64,000 bases of DNA from Onchocerca volvulus (GCA_000499405.2 HG738138.1:6942888-7006887); one strand, 5' to 3'. Counted from the first letter of the stretch, positions 1 through 13,754 are shown. The notes: generated by a model from the sequence alone, not told the origin. Translations and numbers: made by a program.

Positions 1-121
1 AATTATTTTATAATCTCTGCTTTAGTAATTTTTTTTATTTTTGGTCTTTGTTTTTAAATTTTTGTATTTGAACTGGTTTGAACTGGTTAATCTTAATGCA
101 AAGGTTGATCACATATTTTAG

Positions 122-2391
122 ATATCGCTTGAAACCATTCGAAGCTCTAGTGTATTTCTTCTTAATAGAGAAAGAATCGGACTCGAAATGGGTTCCCTAT
201 TTGAAAGTGCTTCCAAAGTCCTTCTCGACACCGGCTAACCTACATCCAAGTTTGAAACCAGAAGATTTTCCATATCACTTAAGAAAGCAATGGTATGGGC
301 AGAAGAATGAACTAAAGATAATGTATGAAAAGGTAGAATTTCATTATTAGATGACGTGAAATGATTTCTTCCTTTAGGAAGAAAGTCCTCTTTTTTTTTT
401 TCTTGTAATTTATATCTACTCACAATGATTTGCTTGTTATTTATATCCAGTCACAAAAAGAGGTTAAAATTTCGTTGAAATTAAATGAGACCACAGTTCA
501 AACTTAGTCTAGAATGTTTTAATTATGGAAGGAATCTCCAGAAAGAACTCATCCAGCATAATTATTTTCATTCGCAGTTTGTGACGATATTAGCAGATGA
601 TACAATCTGGGATCATTTTTTATGGGCTTGGCATATTGTTAATACTAGATGCATATATCGTGACAACAAACCTCATCCACTGATTGACAACAGCGAAGGC
701 GACTCACTTGCAATTGTACCTCTTATTGACATGTTGAATCACAGCAACGATAATCAGGTATTATCAACTTCATTAACTCTTATATATCTCTATGATTAAA
801 TAAATCATTTATGTTTATCTTTTAATTGGTTTTAGTCAAGAAAAATCGATTTTCCAAAGTGATTGCAGACTATAATAATCTGTTGTTTAGTGTTGCGCGA
901 TTTGGGACAGCAAATTGAATCTGTATAAAGTGATTGTTACTAGACCCATCCATAAAGGAGAACAAATATTCATTTGTTATGGTAGTCATACAAATGGATC
1001 ATTGTGGATTGAATATGGTTTTTATTTGAAGAATAATATCTGTAATAAAATTGAAATTTCGCTTGGTTAGTTTAATTTTGAACATTACTGATAACAGTAT
1101 AATCTTTAATTGTTCTTTGTCGTCTTATTAGAGAATTAGCTAGTTTTCAGATGAAATATGAATACTTTGAAGAATGAAAAATTAAAAATTAAATAATTGG
1201 TTATCGGAATGGATAATGTTAAGTCTTTGTAAAGTAAATTATTGATAGGACAAGATTTTTGCAGTGAAACAGTGATTTTTGCTAGAAAGAATCGTTTTGA
1301 GTTTTGCATTTTTGAAAGCAAACAAAATGTTGGGGGAAATTTGAGATAATAAATAAAAAAAATAGCGAAACACATATTATTGTCCAGCTTTTTATCAATT
1401 TATTATAGTACATCTTTAGAACACTTTATGCAACTAGCGAGTACTGCCGGAATCAGTTTCTCAGACCTACATAGAAAAATAGTTCTTCAAGCAAATTTTC
1501 CATGGTAATTTCTTCTGTCTGTTGATCTCTTTAATAACTTCATATAAAGTAGTATTTTCAGTCTTTTAAGAGTTCACTGCATGATTTATATCAAGTTTTT
1601 TGAAAATTTTTTAAAAGCAGCGGTGTTGGTTGTTACTTGATGAGCAGTGTCGTCTGAGGTGCCAAATTAACTCATATTTTGATGACTTAAGTAGACAACG
1701 ATTTTTCACAATCACGGATAGGATATTCAAGAATTGCCACTAAATCAGCGAAACTGGAATAACATATTTATAACGAAATAACATATCATCATATTCCCTT
1801 TTGTGTTTGGATTCTTATCTGCATCGACTGTCAAATCTTATTGATAATTTTTCAGTTCTATATACGCCACTGATGTGAAACCAAATTTTGGGTTTAAAGC
1901 AAATCTTGCACTGCTGAAAATGAGTATATCAAAACTGTAAGTTCCAATAAAATTTTTAATTTCAGCATGTATAGTTTATTGGGTCATCTCCATCCGTTTG
2001 TGTTTGGATTCTTATCTACAAATCTGCAATCAGTTTTCTTATATTTGAATTTGCAAGTTTTTCTTTAAGCATCAGATCCGAAATTAAATGGGTCACATTC
2101 TATTCTCTGATTAAAAAAATTCTTTACACGTAAGAATGATTGCAAAAATTATTTTTGCAAATATCAATGACGAAGTGATTTTTGAAAATTTTCGATCATT
2201 CCAAGTGCAGGAAGGATTGGGCGAAGGTAATCTATGAGGAAACGAAGAATGTAACAGATGATGATGTTCTAGTGATTGTGCGATTGCTGCAAAATGAAAT
2301 AATCAAAGATGGAAAGAAATCATCTCAAGAAACGCAGTGGTTATGGAATGAGCAAACTACACTACTCCATACTTTCCTCAACACTGTTTAA
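122..2391 (+). CDS. SETD4-like SET-domain protein methyltransferase (5' end outside window)
   Basis: Exons by homology and splice sites: 122-332, 497-757, 891-1065, 1420-1504, 1856-1936, 2070-2129, 2211-2391; all phases close and the model ends in TAA. The first exon starts inside a codon after an acceptor, so upstream exons with the N-terminal part of the SET domain lie left of the window. Seen: a segment reading EALVYFFLIEKES...WVPYLKVLP as in SETD4, then the SET motif PLIDMLNHS (the NHS cofactor-binding motif) in exon 2, and IFICYGSHTNGSLWIEYGF (the ICYG..EYGF motif with the catalytic tyrosine region) in exon 3. The later exons match the helical Rubisco-LSMT-like substrate-binding region. 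Known for the family: SETD4 proteins are SAM-dependent lysine methyltransferases. The methylation substrate here cannot be read from sequence. Confidence 0.85.
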
Positions 2392-2607
2392 ATATATGAT
2401 TCATTTCTGTTCCTTCGATTGACTTTGCTTCTTGCTGTGTAGTTCTCGGTTTTTAATGAATTGTTTGCTGGAGATTCACTGTGACTTTTATTTTGAATTT
2501 ACAGAATAGCATTTCTAATATTTGAAAGGTATCTCATTTTTTATTTGTGACTTTTTCTTTTGATTTCTGCAAAAGAGCAACATGGAGCAGTGCGTGAGTT
2601 AAATATT

Positions 2608-3894
2608 TTAAGATATTATTTTTAAATAATAAGTCAAATATTTTAAGACTTCTATTCTTTGTTTCAGAGTGGAATAAATATGACACTCATTTTCCCAATG
2701 ATCCTTATTACAAAAGGCGCAGGGTCTTCTTATTTTGGTTCCTTTTGGTTTTCCATCTTCTTCAGATTTCTTTGGCACATTTGTTACCAAAGCTGAAGTT
2801 TCGTTAGGGCTATGTTGTAAATATGACTTTGACTTACCAGTGAATAGGTTTTGCTCCTTCATGTTCATTACTTCCTCATTTCTTAATAGAGTTTCTCGAG
2901 AAAGCATCTTAACTTTTTCACTGACTATGGCTCTTGTTCCTTTTGTTGATAAATTTTGTCCAATATAAGCTAGCAATCTGCTTTCTATTATTATTTCGAT
3001 ACTAGACTGTTCAAAATTTTCTCCCATATTTTCCAGCTGTCGAAGTATTTTCTCGATAACTTCGACAGTCACTCTCCATTCTCGATCATTCTTCTTGATC
3101 CAATGCAATTCGTTACAAAGTGATCTTTTGATCGTATGTGATTATCCGAATTTCACAGTAAGAACCTTTCTTATGACATTATAGTTTTCTGGGGTTATAT
3201 CACATCCCCTTACTGCTTGTAAGGTATCTGCTTTGAGACATGCCATCAAATAGTTTAATTTATGAATATTCGGAATATTTTGAAGATGTATTGCTACCTC
3301 AAAACTGCTCCAGAATCTCCTCCATTGATTGGGATTACCGCTAAATGTGGGCAGTGGCAACTGCGGTAAATTCACAACTAAGTGATTTGCCGTTTGGGCT
3401 AACATTCTTTGCTGAGTTACTTCTTCCTTTCCATTTTTTTCTAGACGCTAGAGTACTAGTTCTGTGTCATTTTTGTGCAGTTTTAAAATTATGATTGTCT
3501 CTTTGCCTTCATTTATCAAGTTTAAAGTATCTGTTTTCTCGTCGATCATTTGAGCGTATTTATCCTTCTCTTCTTTTCTTTTTACAGGGTTCGAAATCTG
3601 TTGAATATATTGTCGCTATTCTGCACTGCCGGTTTCAAGCATACCAATATGTAGTTCGAGATGCATTATTTTTTCTTCGCTCAGCTTTTGGTTTAATTGG
3701 GCCAGATCCCTTTTCCTGACTTCTTCGAAAAGTTTTTCCACATTTTCTCTCGCCTGTTGTGCGCTTTTAATTATTGTAGCGGGCATCCTGGCTCGTGGCA
3801 CCAAAAAATTTGTTGTGAAAGGCTTAAAATTTGGATTGAGCTGTGGAAGGAACAGATTTATTTTAATTCCTTTATTCAAAGTAATAGTAATCAA
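2608..3894 (-). pseudogene. BEL/Pao retrotransposon gag, inactivated by nonsense codons
   Basis: On the minus strand one reading frame runs from 3894 to 2608 and is interrupted by only three in-frame stops: TAG near 3616, TAG near 3450 and TAA at 3142-3144. In order it encodes a coiled, charged N-terminal part, a DUF1759-type BEL/Pao gag domain (LPLPTFSGNPNQWRRFWSSF), a helical region starting HWIKKNDREWR, and a zinc knuckle CAFCNKDHWENECH. The DUF1759 region resembles a second copy at 54262-54630: KFG-stop-S here aligns with KFGNTS there. No protease, reverse transcriptase, integrase or LTR is recognisable next to it, so this is a 5'-internal fragment. It lies 217 bp past the SETD4-like gene on the opposite strand. 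Confidence 0.85.
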
Positions 3895-6800
3895 AGAATA
3901 TATAATTGCAGTACAGTAGAAAATCAGGCGTGTAGTGAAGTAAATTGGGTGATGTCGATTGTGTTTTTAAAGAAGAATATGTTGGAAGTTTAGACAGGAG
4001 TAACGTAGCTTAAGATCGTCCAGTTAGAGCGAATTCAATTCGAATGAATAAAAAGGAAGAGTGTTTTTGGAATTTTGTAGGGATATTTGAAATGTTAAAA
4101 CTGGGCGTGTTGGGATATAATACGATTGATAACAAGATAATTATGAGAAAGGAACAGTTTTTTTAAAAGGAAAAAATGTTATGACAGTTTAATTGAAAAC
4201 AAAGATGGGAACGGATATACAAGCACAAGATTAATGATTTTATTAGCTGTGGACGGAAAGGTTTAGATGTGGTTTTAAATTAGCGTGAGAAATGGCTCAC
4301 GATGAGAAATAATTTACAGATGATAACTCAACAGAAAATTTTACAAATTTTTTAACCATTCGATTACATAATTTTCCATTATAATTAGTTTAGTTGGGAA
4401 TTCATTTCGGTTTTCCCGACAACGTTACGCAGCAAATGTTATTGGAGATTGAAGTATGAACAAATATAAGAAGGAATGAATGACAGGAAAAATGCCCCGT
4501 TAAACATATATATATTGAGAGATGTACCCTCGCGGTGAAACTACATATGTAGATATTACAATAGAAGGAAGTATAGTATAACACCTTTCCTATTAAAAAA
4601 AATGATCAATCAAATGAAAAGCTCAGTGATAGACGTCAAGTATGTGCTGAATAAGGATTGAAGTATGAACAGATCAGACGGTATCACGATTACTCGTTCT
4701 CTTTTTTTCCTAAATAATATTGCTGAGACCAACAACAGGAATGAACCAATTGGTCTATTTTCCTCCTCATAATTCCGCTTTGACTGCGAACCAGATGAAT
4801 GGTGATGAGAACTGTTACCGTGCTCCCCAATATAAACGAGTTGATTACGATGCAATCGTCAAAATTCTGCTTAATAATCAATAAATTATTCCATTTTGTA
4901 TCAAAATTTTGCTTAATAATCTTTAATAAATCTGATTGTGGATGATTCATGTGAGATTGGTGAGAAGTAATGACCAGAGTAGTTCATCCTAAATACGACA
5001 AGGCTTGCTGGATTCCAAGTGAAATGATATACAAGCAAAAGACTGGATGTTTTCAGGGAACATTTTCATTATCTTCTTGAGCAGCAATGCTTGGAAGATC
5101 CACAAAATGTTCAGCTTAACTGTTGGATCAGTGAGATAACAGTAGTGATCTGCTGTTTTTCATATCAAATAAAAATACAAGAATTCAATACAGGTGAACT
5201 GATATTACTGTCAGAAACAAGAGTTCCCGGTGTTCCAAATTAAGCAAAGATTCAACTAAGGAACAGAAGATTGTTGAAACGGTTGTCTTATCATGAAGAA
5301 TCTCAGATCATTTGGTAAAAAGAATCGAAAGCAATAGATAATACTGATCAGCAAAAAGTTCTGCACAATCAGTCTAGATGCGTGACCAAGTTGACTTTGT
5401 GAGATTTGACTACTTATTCTAATGATAGCTCTATCAAGATTTGCAATGTCTGCATCAGTTCCGGAGGTTCGAGTCTGATGAGATCCAGCAGTCATGACTC
5501 ATTTAGCCAGATTTTTAAAGATGTGATATTCAGTGTTGAATAGAGAAACAAAGAGGGTAATGATCAGTGGTGAAATTCACTAGCAAAGTAGACTGAAATA
5601 GTTTCCTTTGTTCCATAGAGTGCAAATAAAAGTTTATGACCGATAAAAAAGTGAATTTTCGGTCATGTTCCCTTTTGCAGAACTCCTTGATAACAGATAT
5701 TATAACAAGACCTTTTGCAGTCTAGTTCTAAATCTTCTCTATCTGCGGTTGGAAACCTGAACATCAGAAATAGCTTTCCTACTGTAGACAATGAAGCGAT
5801 ATGAAATAACTGCTTCAAGCTGTAATTACATTGGCGAAACTGCAAAGCGCGAATTGTAACACATAAGAGATCGAATTGGAGAATGCATTTGATTTTGATG
5901 AAAGCTGTTTAGCACTGGCTCAATCAATCGAAGCTCGCATTTTTGTAGAGAAGATTGTCAAGGAAGCTCAAGGATGTTATGTTACATAGTAAATGCATTG
6001 TAATGGTTGATTAAACTAATAAAGGAGCAAAGAATAAGGACATCGGTGGATACAAAAGATCTGGATGATAAAAGTTACGGCAAATGATAGCAAGAAAATA
6101 AATAGAAATGGAATCTTATTAGAATACTTGACTTGTCTGTATAATATATTTTTACCCAAGCATTTTCATTTACTGGACAACGACATGACTCACATCTGAA
6201 TGCTCCTCGCAAATTACAGCTGTAACACATGGAGTTATATAGTTGCAGTAAAAATCGCAAAAGTACATATTCATACGAGCTGGGTCAAGTAGCGTCATTG
6301 CTGGTACTAACATTCGAGCAATGCCGAAGGGCGAATAGATTGGCAAGCTTCCGTCAGGTAAGAGTCGTGTATTACAGACATAAATGTCTCAGAAAGACTG
6401 CATCTCAGTGAATATAAAAAACAGCTCAAGAATTTCGTTTCAAAGGACGTCCTTCTCTTCTTCCAAATTCAGGAAACTTCTATACAAATCCAAATAGCAT
6501 AGAAAATAGGAGATGAAGAATCATTCTCTTAACTCAAACGATTTTTAAAAATCTTGTTGTTTCTTCATCTTCACCATTGACGGCTATCCGTTTAAACTCC
6601 AAACTTTTAAACTTTATCCCAAACTAGGTTAACCATATTTTCGCCAGCGTCAACACTATACCCACCTTATTAGGTCCAATACGAACAAATAAATTTTCAA
6701 AAGGAGTCAACGTAGAGTCGTTCCAATGACCGAATTTTCTCTAAAAGTCGCAATCGATTACATGTTCTTACCGGTCAGCCTAAATCTGGCCTACTAATTG

Positions 6801-8219
6801 TGGGAGGCAGTATTTAGATGTGTGGGTGGGCGGAATAGATCGGTGGGTGAGTGTTGGTTTGCTCGCAGGGCAGGCGTGACTATATGGGGATGATTGTCGT
6901 GCTTCGCATACCCTTTGTAAATCTTGGGATGCTGAACAAACAGTACCAACAGGTCAATGTTTTTGCCGCTGATCCCTTGGCAGCCTGGTCCCTGGACCAT
7001 TGCTGGCCATGTTTGACAAACTAAATTAGTGACTTAGTGTGCATCTCTTAATAGGGATTATATGTAGACCATCAGAAGGACAGCAGTCTAGAATGCTTTC
7101 TTAATTAGAAATAAAGGTAGAGTAGTATGGGCTTCTCTTTATTAAAACATAAGAGAAATCGCAGTGATATTCAGTTTTTCTTGATGGTCGCTTTCTGCTT
7201 AGTTGATTGGCATTGCTCTGAAAAGTTTCGAGGCTTCATATATTATGCTGTATGTGCATATGTTACTGTGGTATTTCTTCTCGGACCGAAGTTATTTTAT
7301 GGCGTTATAAAGATGGTAACAAATAGTTAAACTGAATTAGTGTTGTTTTTCGTGTTATAGACACATTGGCATTTGGTTTATATATGTTTAACAGATGTCT
7401 CAAATTATGTTCTTGCGAAATATCTTTCCGATACTATGTAGGAAATTTTTTTTCAAATAAGATTATATGAGCCACAAAAATGGATAGCGAAGAATGAATT
7501 TTCGTTTATTTGTGCTTGCAGAGGTAGAGAAGTTCGGAAAAGACCTCGGAGTGGTACGTTTGGGTTGGCGCCTCGGTTGCTGGATAGATTGCGCCCAAGT
7601 GTATATTGGTCTGGTATGTTAATTTGTGTCACAACGAATTACTACTGTTATAGTGTTTCTTTTCATTTAAGTAACATGAGAATCTTTTCATTCAGAAATA
7701 CATTTTGATAGATGTCAAGTGGTTATTCACTACTTTTTCTGACTTGTGGACTTAGAGTATTACAACACGACACACAGGGACATTTTATGTGATCATGGTT
7801 TTGATGTTGAGAAATAAATTTCGTTGACTGGACCTTATAATCTGGTCTGTAATACGGGGCGTTACAGTTATAAGACCTATCGAATCATATTATAATACAT
7901 ATCCTGCTGGCAGCGTAACTGCGTGCTGAACGTTACATTGTAGAAGATGACTTGTGATACTAGTGCTCAAGCATTTCCTTTATTTCATTGTTTTTCCGTA
8001 ATTTTCATTCGCTATTCAATAAAAATAATTATTTCTTTACGAAGAAGCAATCTTCAGTCATGGGAATGCTTGAGCAGTTAATGGCTTTTACCATCTCCAA
8101 AAGGCATGAGGTTTGACTCTAATTTAGTATTAATGACTATTGTAGAATTGTTTTTCTGTTCCTATATACTTCTCAGTTTCTAATAATATTTGTTGTAGTT
8201 ATCATCTTGTTAATTGGCG
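3895..8219. other. Gene-poor interval between gag relic and Pur gene
   Basis: No gene can be supported here. Short minus-strand ORFs at 4690-4950, 5256-5495, 5663-5845 and 6075-6260 have some hydrophobic and cysteine-rich character but no convincing homology. A short duplicated segment is present near 4858-4922. A sequence at 7521-7620 follows a TTGCAG acceptor and could be an upstream non-coding exon of the Pur gene, but this is unproven. Confidence 0.6.
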
Positions 8220-10002
8220 ATGTCAGACGGTAGCAGTGGTGATGATCGGCACCCTCCACATGGAGAACAGGAACTTGCAAGCAAAATGCTGCAAGTTCAG
8301 AGTAAACGGTTTTATGTTGATGTTAAGCAGAATAACCGAGGTCGTTTTATCAAACTTGCGGAAGTGAGTCTTTTAAGAAAATTAAATCAGTAGATTGAAT
8401 TATTTGTGAAGAGTTATGAAATGGCTATAGTTACTGCCAGCTTACCATAGTTTCGTGAGGAAAAGAGAATATTATCTGTCTGATTTAATGTGTAATTTTA
8501 TTGATATATATTATGTAACTGTTCGTGGACTGAGATTGTTGAAATGGATGTTGTTTTAGTTCGCATGACATCTTACAGGAAAATCTAATTCAGGTTGGCT
8601 TAGGAGGTCGAAAAAGCCGGTTGATACTGTCAATGAGCGCAGCAGTTGCATTTCGTGATCATCTTGATAAATTTGTCAAGTTCTTTGATGGCCTCGGTAT
8701 TTCATACACTTCAGTCTTTTTTTTTTGTTTGTTTGATTGAAATTATGTAAATGTTGGAGCTTATTATTGCTTTTTAGTATTGCTTCTGCATTATTCAAGC
8801 AAAATAGGTTTCCGTCTGTTGTATCAACTTGATAAAATTAAATCGAGTGGATTTAATTGTATCGGATTGTTGCAAACTTAAACTTTTCCATACGAAGTGA
8901 AGTGCCCGAATTCCTGAAAAAATTAGCGAAATAATTTCGATATGAATCTATAGGAGACTAGAATTATTGCTAATCCGACTCTGTATTTTGATTTTTAGCT
9001 AGACTTTTTTCTTTCCAATTTTGTCAAAAGAGAATCAGAACTGAATTGTCAGATGTTACAGCCTCCGGCGAGGAGCCCACTGTGGGTGAAAATGGACAAT
9101 TGAAATCAGAAATAATTATTCACGAGTCACGCCGATATTATCTTAGTCTAAAAGAAAACCAAAGGGGGCGTTATTTACGTGTTTCTCAAAAAGTTTCTCG
9201 AGGCAACTCAGGTCCTCGTTCACAAGTAAGTTTTCTAACGTATATTTTAAAATTTAAATTTAATAAAGCTATAATAGAGTAAATACTGGAACGGTTTTTT
9301 AAAATATGTTTGTAGATAGCATTACCTGCACCTGGCATGACTCAGCTTCGCGATGCACTAAATGAACTGATTGATAAATATGCAGAAGGATATCTTAATG
9401 AAGTAAGTTGCTAATCTTCGTTACAGTGAAAAGGAGGGAAGAATATTAATTGAAATTTTGAGAATCCCTCAGTTTTTGCGAGGTATGTACCCTATTTATT
9501 TGTTAAAATTTTTGCAGAATGATGCAAACGTAGAGTTGCCTGAACCGAAACATGTACGTGCTGAAAATAATAAAATCTTCTACTTTGACGTTGGACATAA
9601 TGAACGCGGTAGTTTTGTGCGTATATCTGAGGTATATTTTTTTGTTTTTGTTTTTTTTTTTTTTTTTTTTTTTTTCGTTTATTTGTCATTAATCCACCAT
9701 TTTAAATCTTAGTGAAAACACATCTAGAAAGCAGCAGAAATTCATCTTCTGATACTTTTTCTTTTCTTAATATTTTAATCTTTAAAATAAATACTTCGTC
9801 TTGTTCATTACGTCTTATTATTTATAGTTTTCAGGTGAAGCAGATTTCTGGAAGTCGTTCTTCAATCACGGTACCGATGAGCTCATGGGGAGCCTTTCGA
9901 GATGTTTTAGCAGAATTGCAAGAAAAAATGACAAAAAAAGTCGAGAATGATGCTGAGGGAACGACCAAATCAGATGTCAAATTGGAGCATAATAAAGAGT
10001 GA
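8220..10002 (+). CDS. Pur-alpha family nucleic-acid-binding protein
   Basis: Exons 8220-8363, 8594-8696, 9053-9225, 9316-9402, 9518-9631 and 9835-10002 give 262 aa ending in TGA. Three PUR repeats are visible. Repeat I (about residues 20-80) holds [20 protein letters not shown]. Repeat II (about 100-165) holds [20 protein letters not shown] and then [15 protein letters not shown]. Repeat III (about 180-240) holds [20 protein letters not shown] and [15 protein letters not shown]. The repeated F/Y-x-D/L-x-K-x-N-x-RG-x-F/Y pattern is the family signature. Known: Pur-alpha proteins bind and unwind purine-rich single-stranded DNA and RNA and act in transcription, replication and mRNA transport; the C. 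elegans member is PLP-1. The N-terminus is short and acidic, the C-terminus charged. A TTGTAG acceptor 20 bp before ATG may receive a spliced leader. Confidence 0.96.
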
Positions 10003-10566
10003 ATATCTTTACTATTTTGATGTCGGACTATTTTGACAAAATTATAACGTTGAATTGTTGGACTTTTTCGACTTACTTCTACAATCATTTTATTCTGTAT
10101 ACTCAGCTTAGGAATACTAGAAATACTATTTTCTCCAGAGATCTATTATACTCTGTTTACAAAAAATCTCGCATCACCCAGAATTCTGATGTGTTTAAAG
10201 GAATCAGCCACTCTGTTTTATTTTGGGTTCACGTTGATAATCCTCACTGTCCACTCATTTCTAATTCTTTCTTTGTTATATTTTCGCTTGCAGATATCAA
10301 TCATTATAAAGTACCTCAATAATAACAAGTTTGAATTTGCCGTTATGCTACTTTATAAAATTAATTCAGCTAATATTCTGCAATTTATAGGTTTTGCTGT
10401 CTATTATAGTTAATCCAATTTCTTATTGCTTCGTAAACAATTTTCTATTAAATTGATACGTTAAGTGCATGGTCTTGTGGAATTTGTAGTTTAGTAACTC
10501 TTATATTTTCTTGGTATTTTCATACATTGTAAACACCATCGTTGTTGTTGTTATTTATATGGTCTC

Positions 10567-10597
10567 CCTCTCTCTCTCTCTCTCTCTCTTTCTCTCG
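10567..10597. repeat. (CT)n microsatellite
   Basis: A run of alternating C and T of about 30 bp, interrupted by one extra T, read directly from the sequence downstream of the Pur gene. Confidence 0.9.
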
Positions 10598-12474
10598 ATA
10601 TTTATATCATAACCTCTTTTAGCAACAGATTCTTATTCGCTGTTAGCGTCTTGGTTTTCGGGGTGTTAGGAAACCCGTATTGAAAGAAGTGGTTGGTATT
10701 TTATTGTTTTTCTATTTATGTAATATTGCGAATGTTGCGAACAGATTGTTATATTGTGAAATTTATTTGGTCCGAAAATAGTGCGTATATTAGTGGACAT
10801 ATCCATGTACACGCACATCTGTTTATGCATGTTCCGTGTTCCGTCTCGAGAAGCGGGATTTTTTTAGAACGTGATGTTTGTATGTTGAAAAAGCGCATTT
10901 CCTTGGATTTCTATTTGACTGTGTAACTTGTACTTTTAGATGTCTCATTTGAGTCAGTTTAATGTGGACATTTGGTCTGTGAAATTTTTTCATTGGTTTT
11001 CATTTGATACTCCTTTGTTCAGCGATCCTGTACTGGCAACAGCTGTAATTCAATCGTAGTACTAAATGGAATAGATTTCAATTTGGAGACATTGTGATCT
11101 GGGAAATAAAAATATTATTGATTCGTCATACTTAGTAGTATATCTGTGCAAATTTTGCAGTGATATTTTTAAGTTAGAGTATGATTAAGATTTGAATATG
11201 GTCTTTTCAGTGTACTCCCTATTTCTCTACTCTGGTCTGTTGTGCATTGATCGTTCAAGTCGAGTTGGATTTCAAATTCCATTGCTTGGAAGGCTGGATG
11301 GTGAATTTTAGTAAGGAGGAACTAGAGGTGAAATTTATGTTGAAGTAAAAAAGTATTCTTTTCGGCAAGAAATAGCAGGGAATTCGGGCGAGTATCGTCT
11401 GGGGTTGATATGCTTTTGTAATCATCCGTGATGTCTTACTTCACTAAAGGAACTATTGGAACTTTTTGGTCGGAGGTAACAACGAACGTCCCATCAGTTC
11501 ATTCATTTGGTTCAACATGTACTTTTGATTGTATTAGCATGATCGCTATGCCGGTCATGTCTTCGTTTCATTAAGTATGATAGCCGTTCATTAACCTGAC
11601 TTCCTCATGGAGGATTACAACTCAAAAATCTCTGTCGGTTTTTTCATTGCCCTTGTAGTTTTGAGTTCAGAGGGACGTTTGAACGCAGACTGTGGTGTGT
11701 TATGGTTAATTTCAAAATAGTTTGGAGGATTACAGGCAAGTTTAACTTGATTCACTGTCGCATCTCTTTGTGATTCTTTCCCTGCTGAAAACCATTACTG
11801 GATTAAAACCGCTTATCATTTTCAATCCATATTCCAGTGTGATGATAGTTGTATTCCCGTAGCTCTTCGAATCTACGATACAATTCTCAATCCCATAAAG
11901 AACATCTCTGTCTCTCTTTCCCTCAACCAAACTGATCACAAGTTCAACTTGTGGCCATTTCACTCTTTCGGTAATTATCTGATGCATGAAAAAGTGGTGG
12001 ATGTTTGTTACGATGTTTTCTGGAGCTAAAAGAAAGTATTCGAGATGAGTGATGGAAGATGAGTGGTAGATTAGATGTACCCACAGGTGTTGATTCTAGG
12101 TAGTGAGCACATTCATGGCTAGCTGATCGATCATTTCTCACCACGTTTTCTGGAAGTTATTTTTGTCGACACTTGTTGCTGGCATGATATTTCTTTGAAC
12201 TGTTCCACTTTCTATGGCCCAAATATCTCTCTCTCTCTCTCCGATCACGTATTGATCCGGCTAATAATAAATCCTTCTCGCTTATTCACTGAAGAGTTCA
12301 TGGAAAGGTCGTCTAGTCTATGTAGCTTACCATCTCGTAACTTGTTGCTATCACCAGTATAGTGTTAGCAGCATAATAGAATATGTGCCAGTACTCATGC
12401 TACGTCTTTGGTGACACGATATCTGGGAAGTGAGTAGGGATGGTTTGTCTTGGAGGTAATGCACGTTGGACGAC

Positions 12475-12717
12475 ATGTTGTGTAACTATTGGCGGGATAT
12501 GGCGGCTCTATTCTGCCTCTCTATTCTCATTTTTCTGCTCGCCATTCCAGTTTTCATCGTTGCGTGGGTAACCAGACAAGCAGGTCGGAGGGAGTGCGAG
12601 TGGCGAGTGTATGTTTACCTGATGGTCACCATGACATTCATCTCCTTGTCTGCTCTATTCGTGACTCATCCACCTACTACTACTCATCGATCGTCGCGTC
12701 GCGGGCAAGAGGGGTGA
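12475..12717 (+). CDS. Possible small two-helix membrane ORF, unrecognised
   Basis: From ATG at 12475 an uninterrupted 80-codon frame ends in TGA. It has two strongly hydrophobic stretches: about residues 11-30 (AALFCLSILIFLLAIPVFIV) and about 48-63 (VYLMVTMTFISLSALF), joined by an Arg/Glu-rich loop, and a Ser/Thr/Arg-rich tail. That layout would suit a small two-pass membrane protein. I recognise no homologue. It lies 1.3 kb upstream of alpha-tubulin and could equally be a chance frame; there is no clear spliced-leader acceptor next to it. Confidence 0.2.
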   Translation: MLCNYWRDMAALFCLSILIFLLAIPVFIVAWVTRQAGRRECEWRVYVYLMVTMTFISLSALFVTHPPTTTHRSSRRGQEG

Positions 12718-13754
12718 AGACGGACAGACATTGGCAGTGTAGGCCGAAGATGAATGGTGAAGTTGTGGTGGTAGTTAACCAGGGAGGTTGCAAGTAAGTA
12801 GTACTGCTGGCTGGTGGTGTGTTACTTGGTGAGGTGATCAGCGGGATCTGAGGTAGTGGGATGTGCATTCGAATGTATTCAAACTTGCACTCTGCCCAGT
12901 CGTCCAAGGGATATTTCCTATTATGCTCTCTATCACTATATTCAACGGTCATTTCTAATCCTAAATTAGCATTCCTGTTTTGTAAGGCACAAATGATCAG
13001 GAGGAATCTTAACCATGATTTTCAATCAGTATTTCTTTTACATGGATGCGATAATCTTCGTATTTTCAAAACAGAAAAGCATACCAAACGATGCTGCTCA
13101 AAGCCTATCATTTATTCCCTGTTTAGTTAGGATGCAGTATCATCCTTAAGATGTTGAGGATAAAATGTAGTGCTACTCTGGTTGGTTATATGTAGAGATC
13201 GAATTTGCCTTGGTCGATCTTGCTTTGATTCTATTCAAGTTCTCGTCATTATACGAATTATTTTCACGGCGGGAATTTCTCAACATTGACTCTCCAGATT
13301 ATGCATAGAAGTGCTGATAGGCAGTCTAGCAGTGTTTTATTATGGTTTGTGGTAAAGAAAATCTTTAACGAAAAACTTACTACTGTATAATACATGAATA
13401 AATCAGTTATCTTAGAAAAATATATGGTATTGAGAAAGTGAGGTAGCTAGAAGCAAGAAATTTTGTTTTTCATAGTCAGTTCGCTAAATATAATTATGTT
13501 TCATATTTCGCATTTATAATTTGTTGAACGAAGTATATGTAAATTGATTAGCTTTCTTGGTTCTTTTTGATGAATGATCGGAAATGGAAATTGGAATGAG
13601 ACTTTTAAAACCAGCTGCAGGTTAGTATGGATTGTTCTAGATATTCGGTATAGCTACGTCAAAAATGTGGAAATCCAGGAATTCATTAAATGTAAAATCT
13701 TCGAGCTAGATTTCTGTTGTCATTTTGGCATCGTTCTCACTACTTATTGTATCT

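Noticed and set aside
6794..7000. 68-codon minus-strand ORF
   Set aside because: No recognisable domain and no supporting signals.
7127..7330. 67-codon hydrophobic plus-strand ORF
   Set aside because: No homology, splice or leader signals; the hydrophobic composition follows from T-rich sequence.
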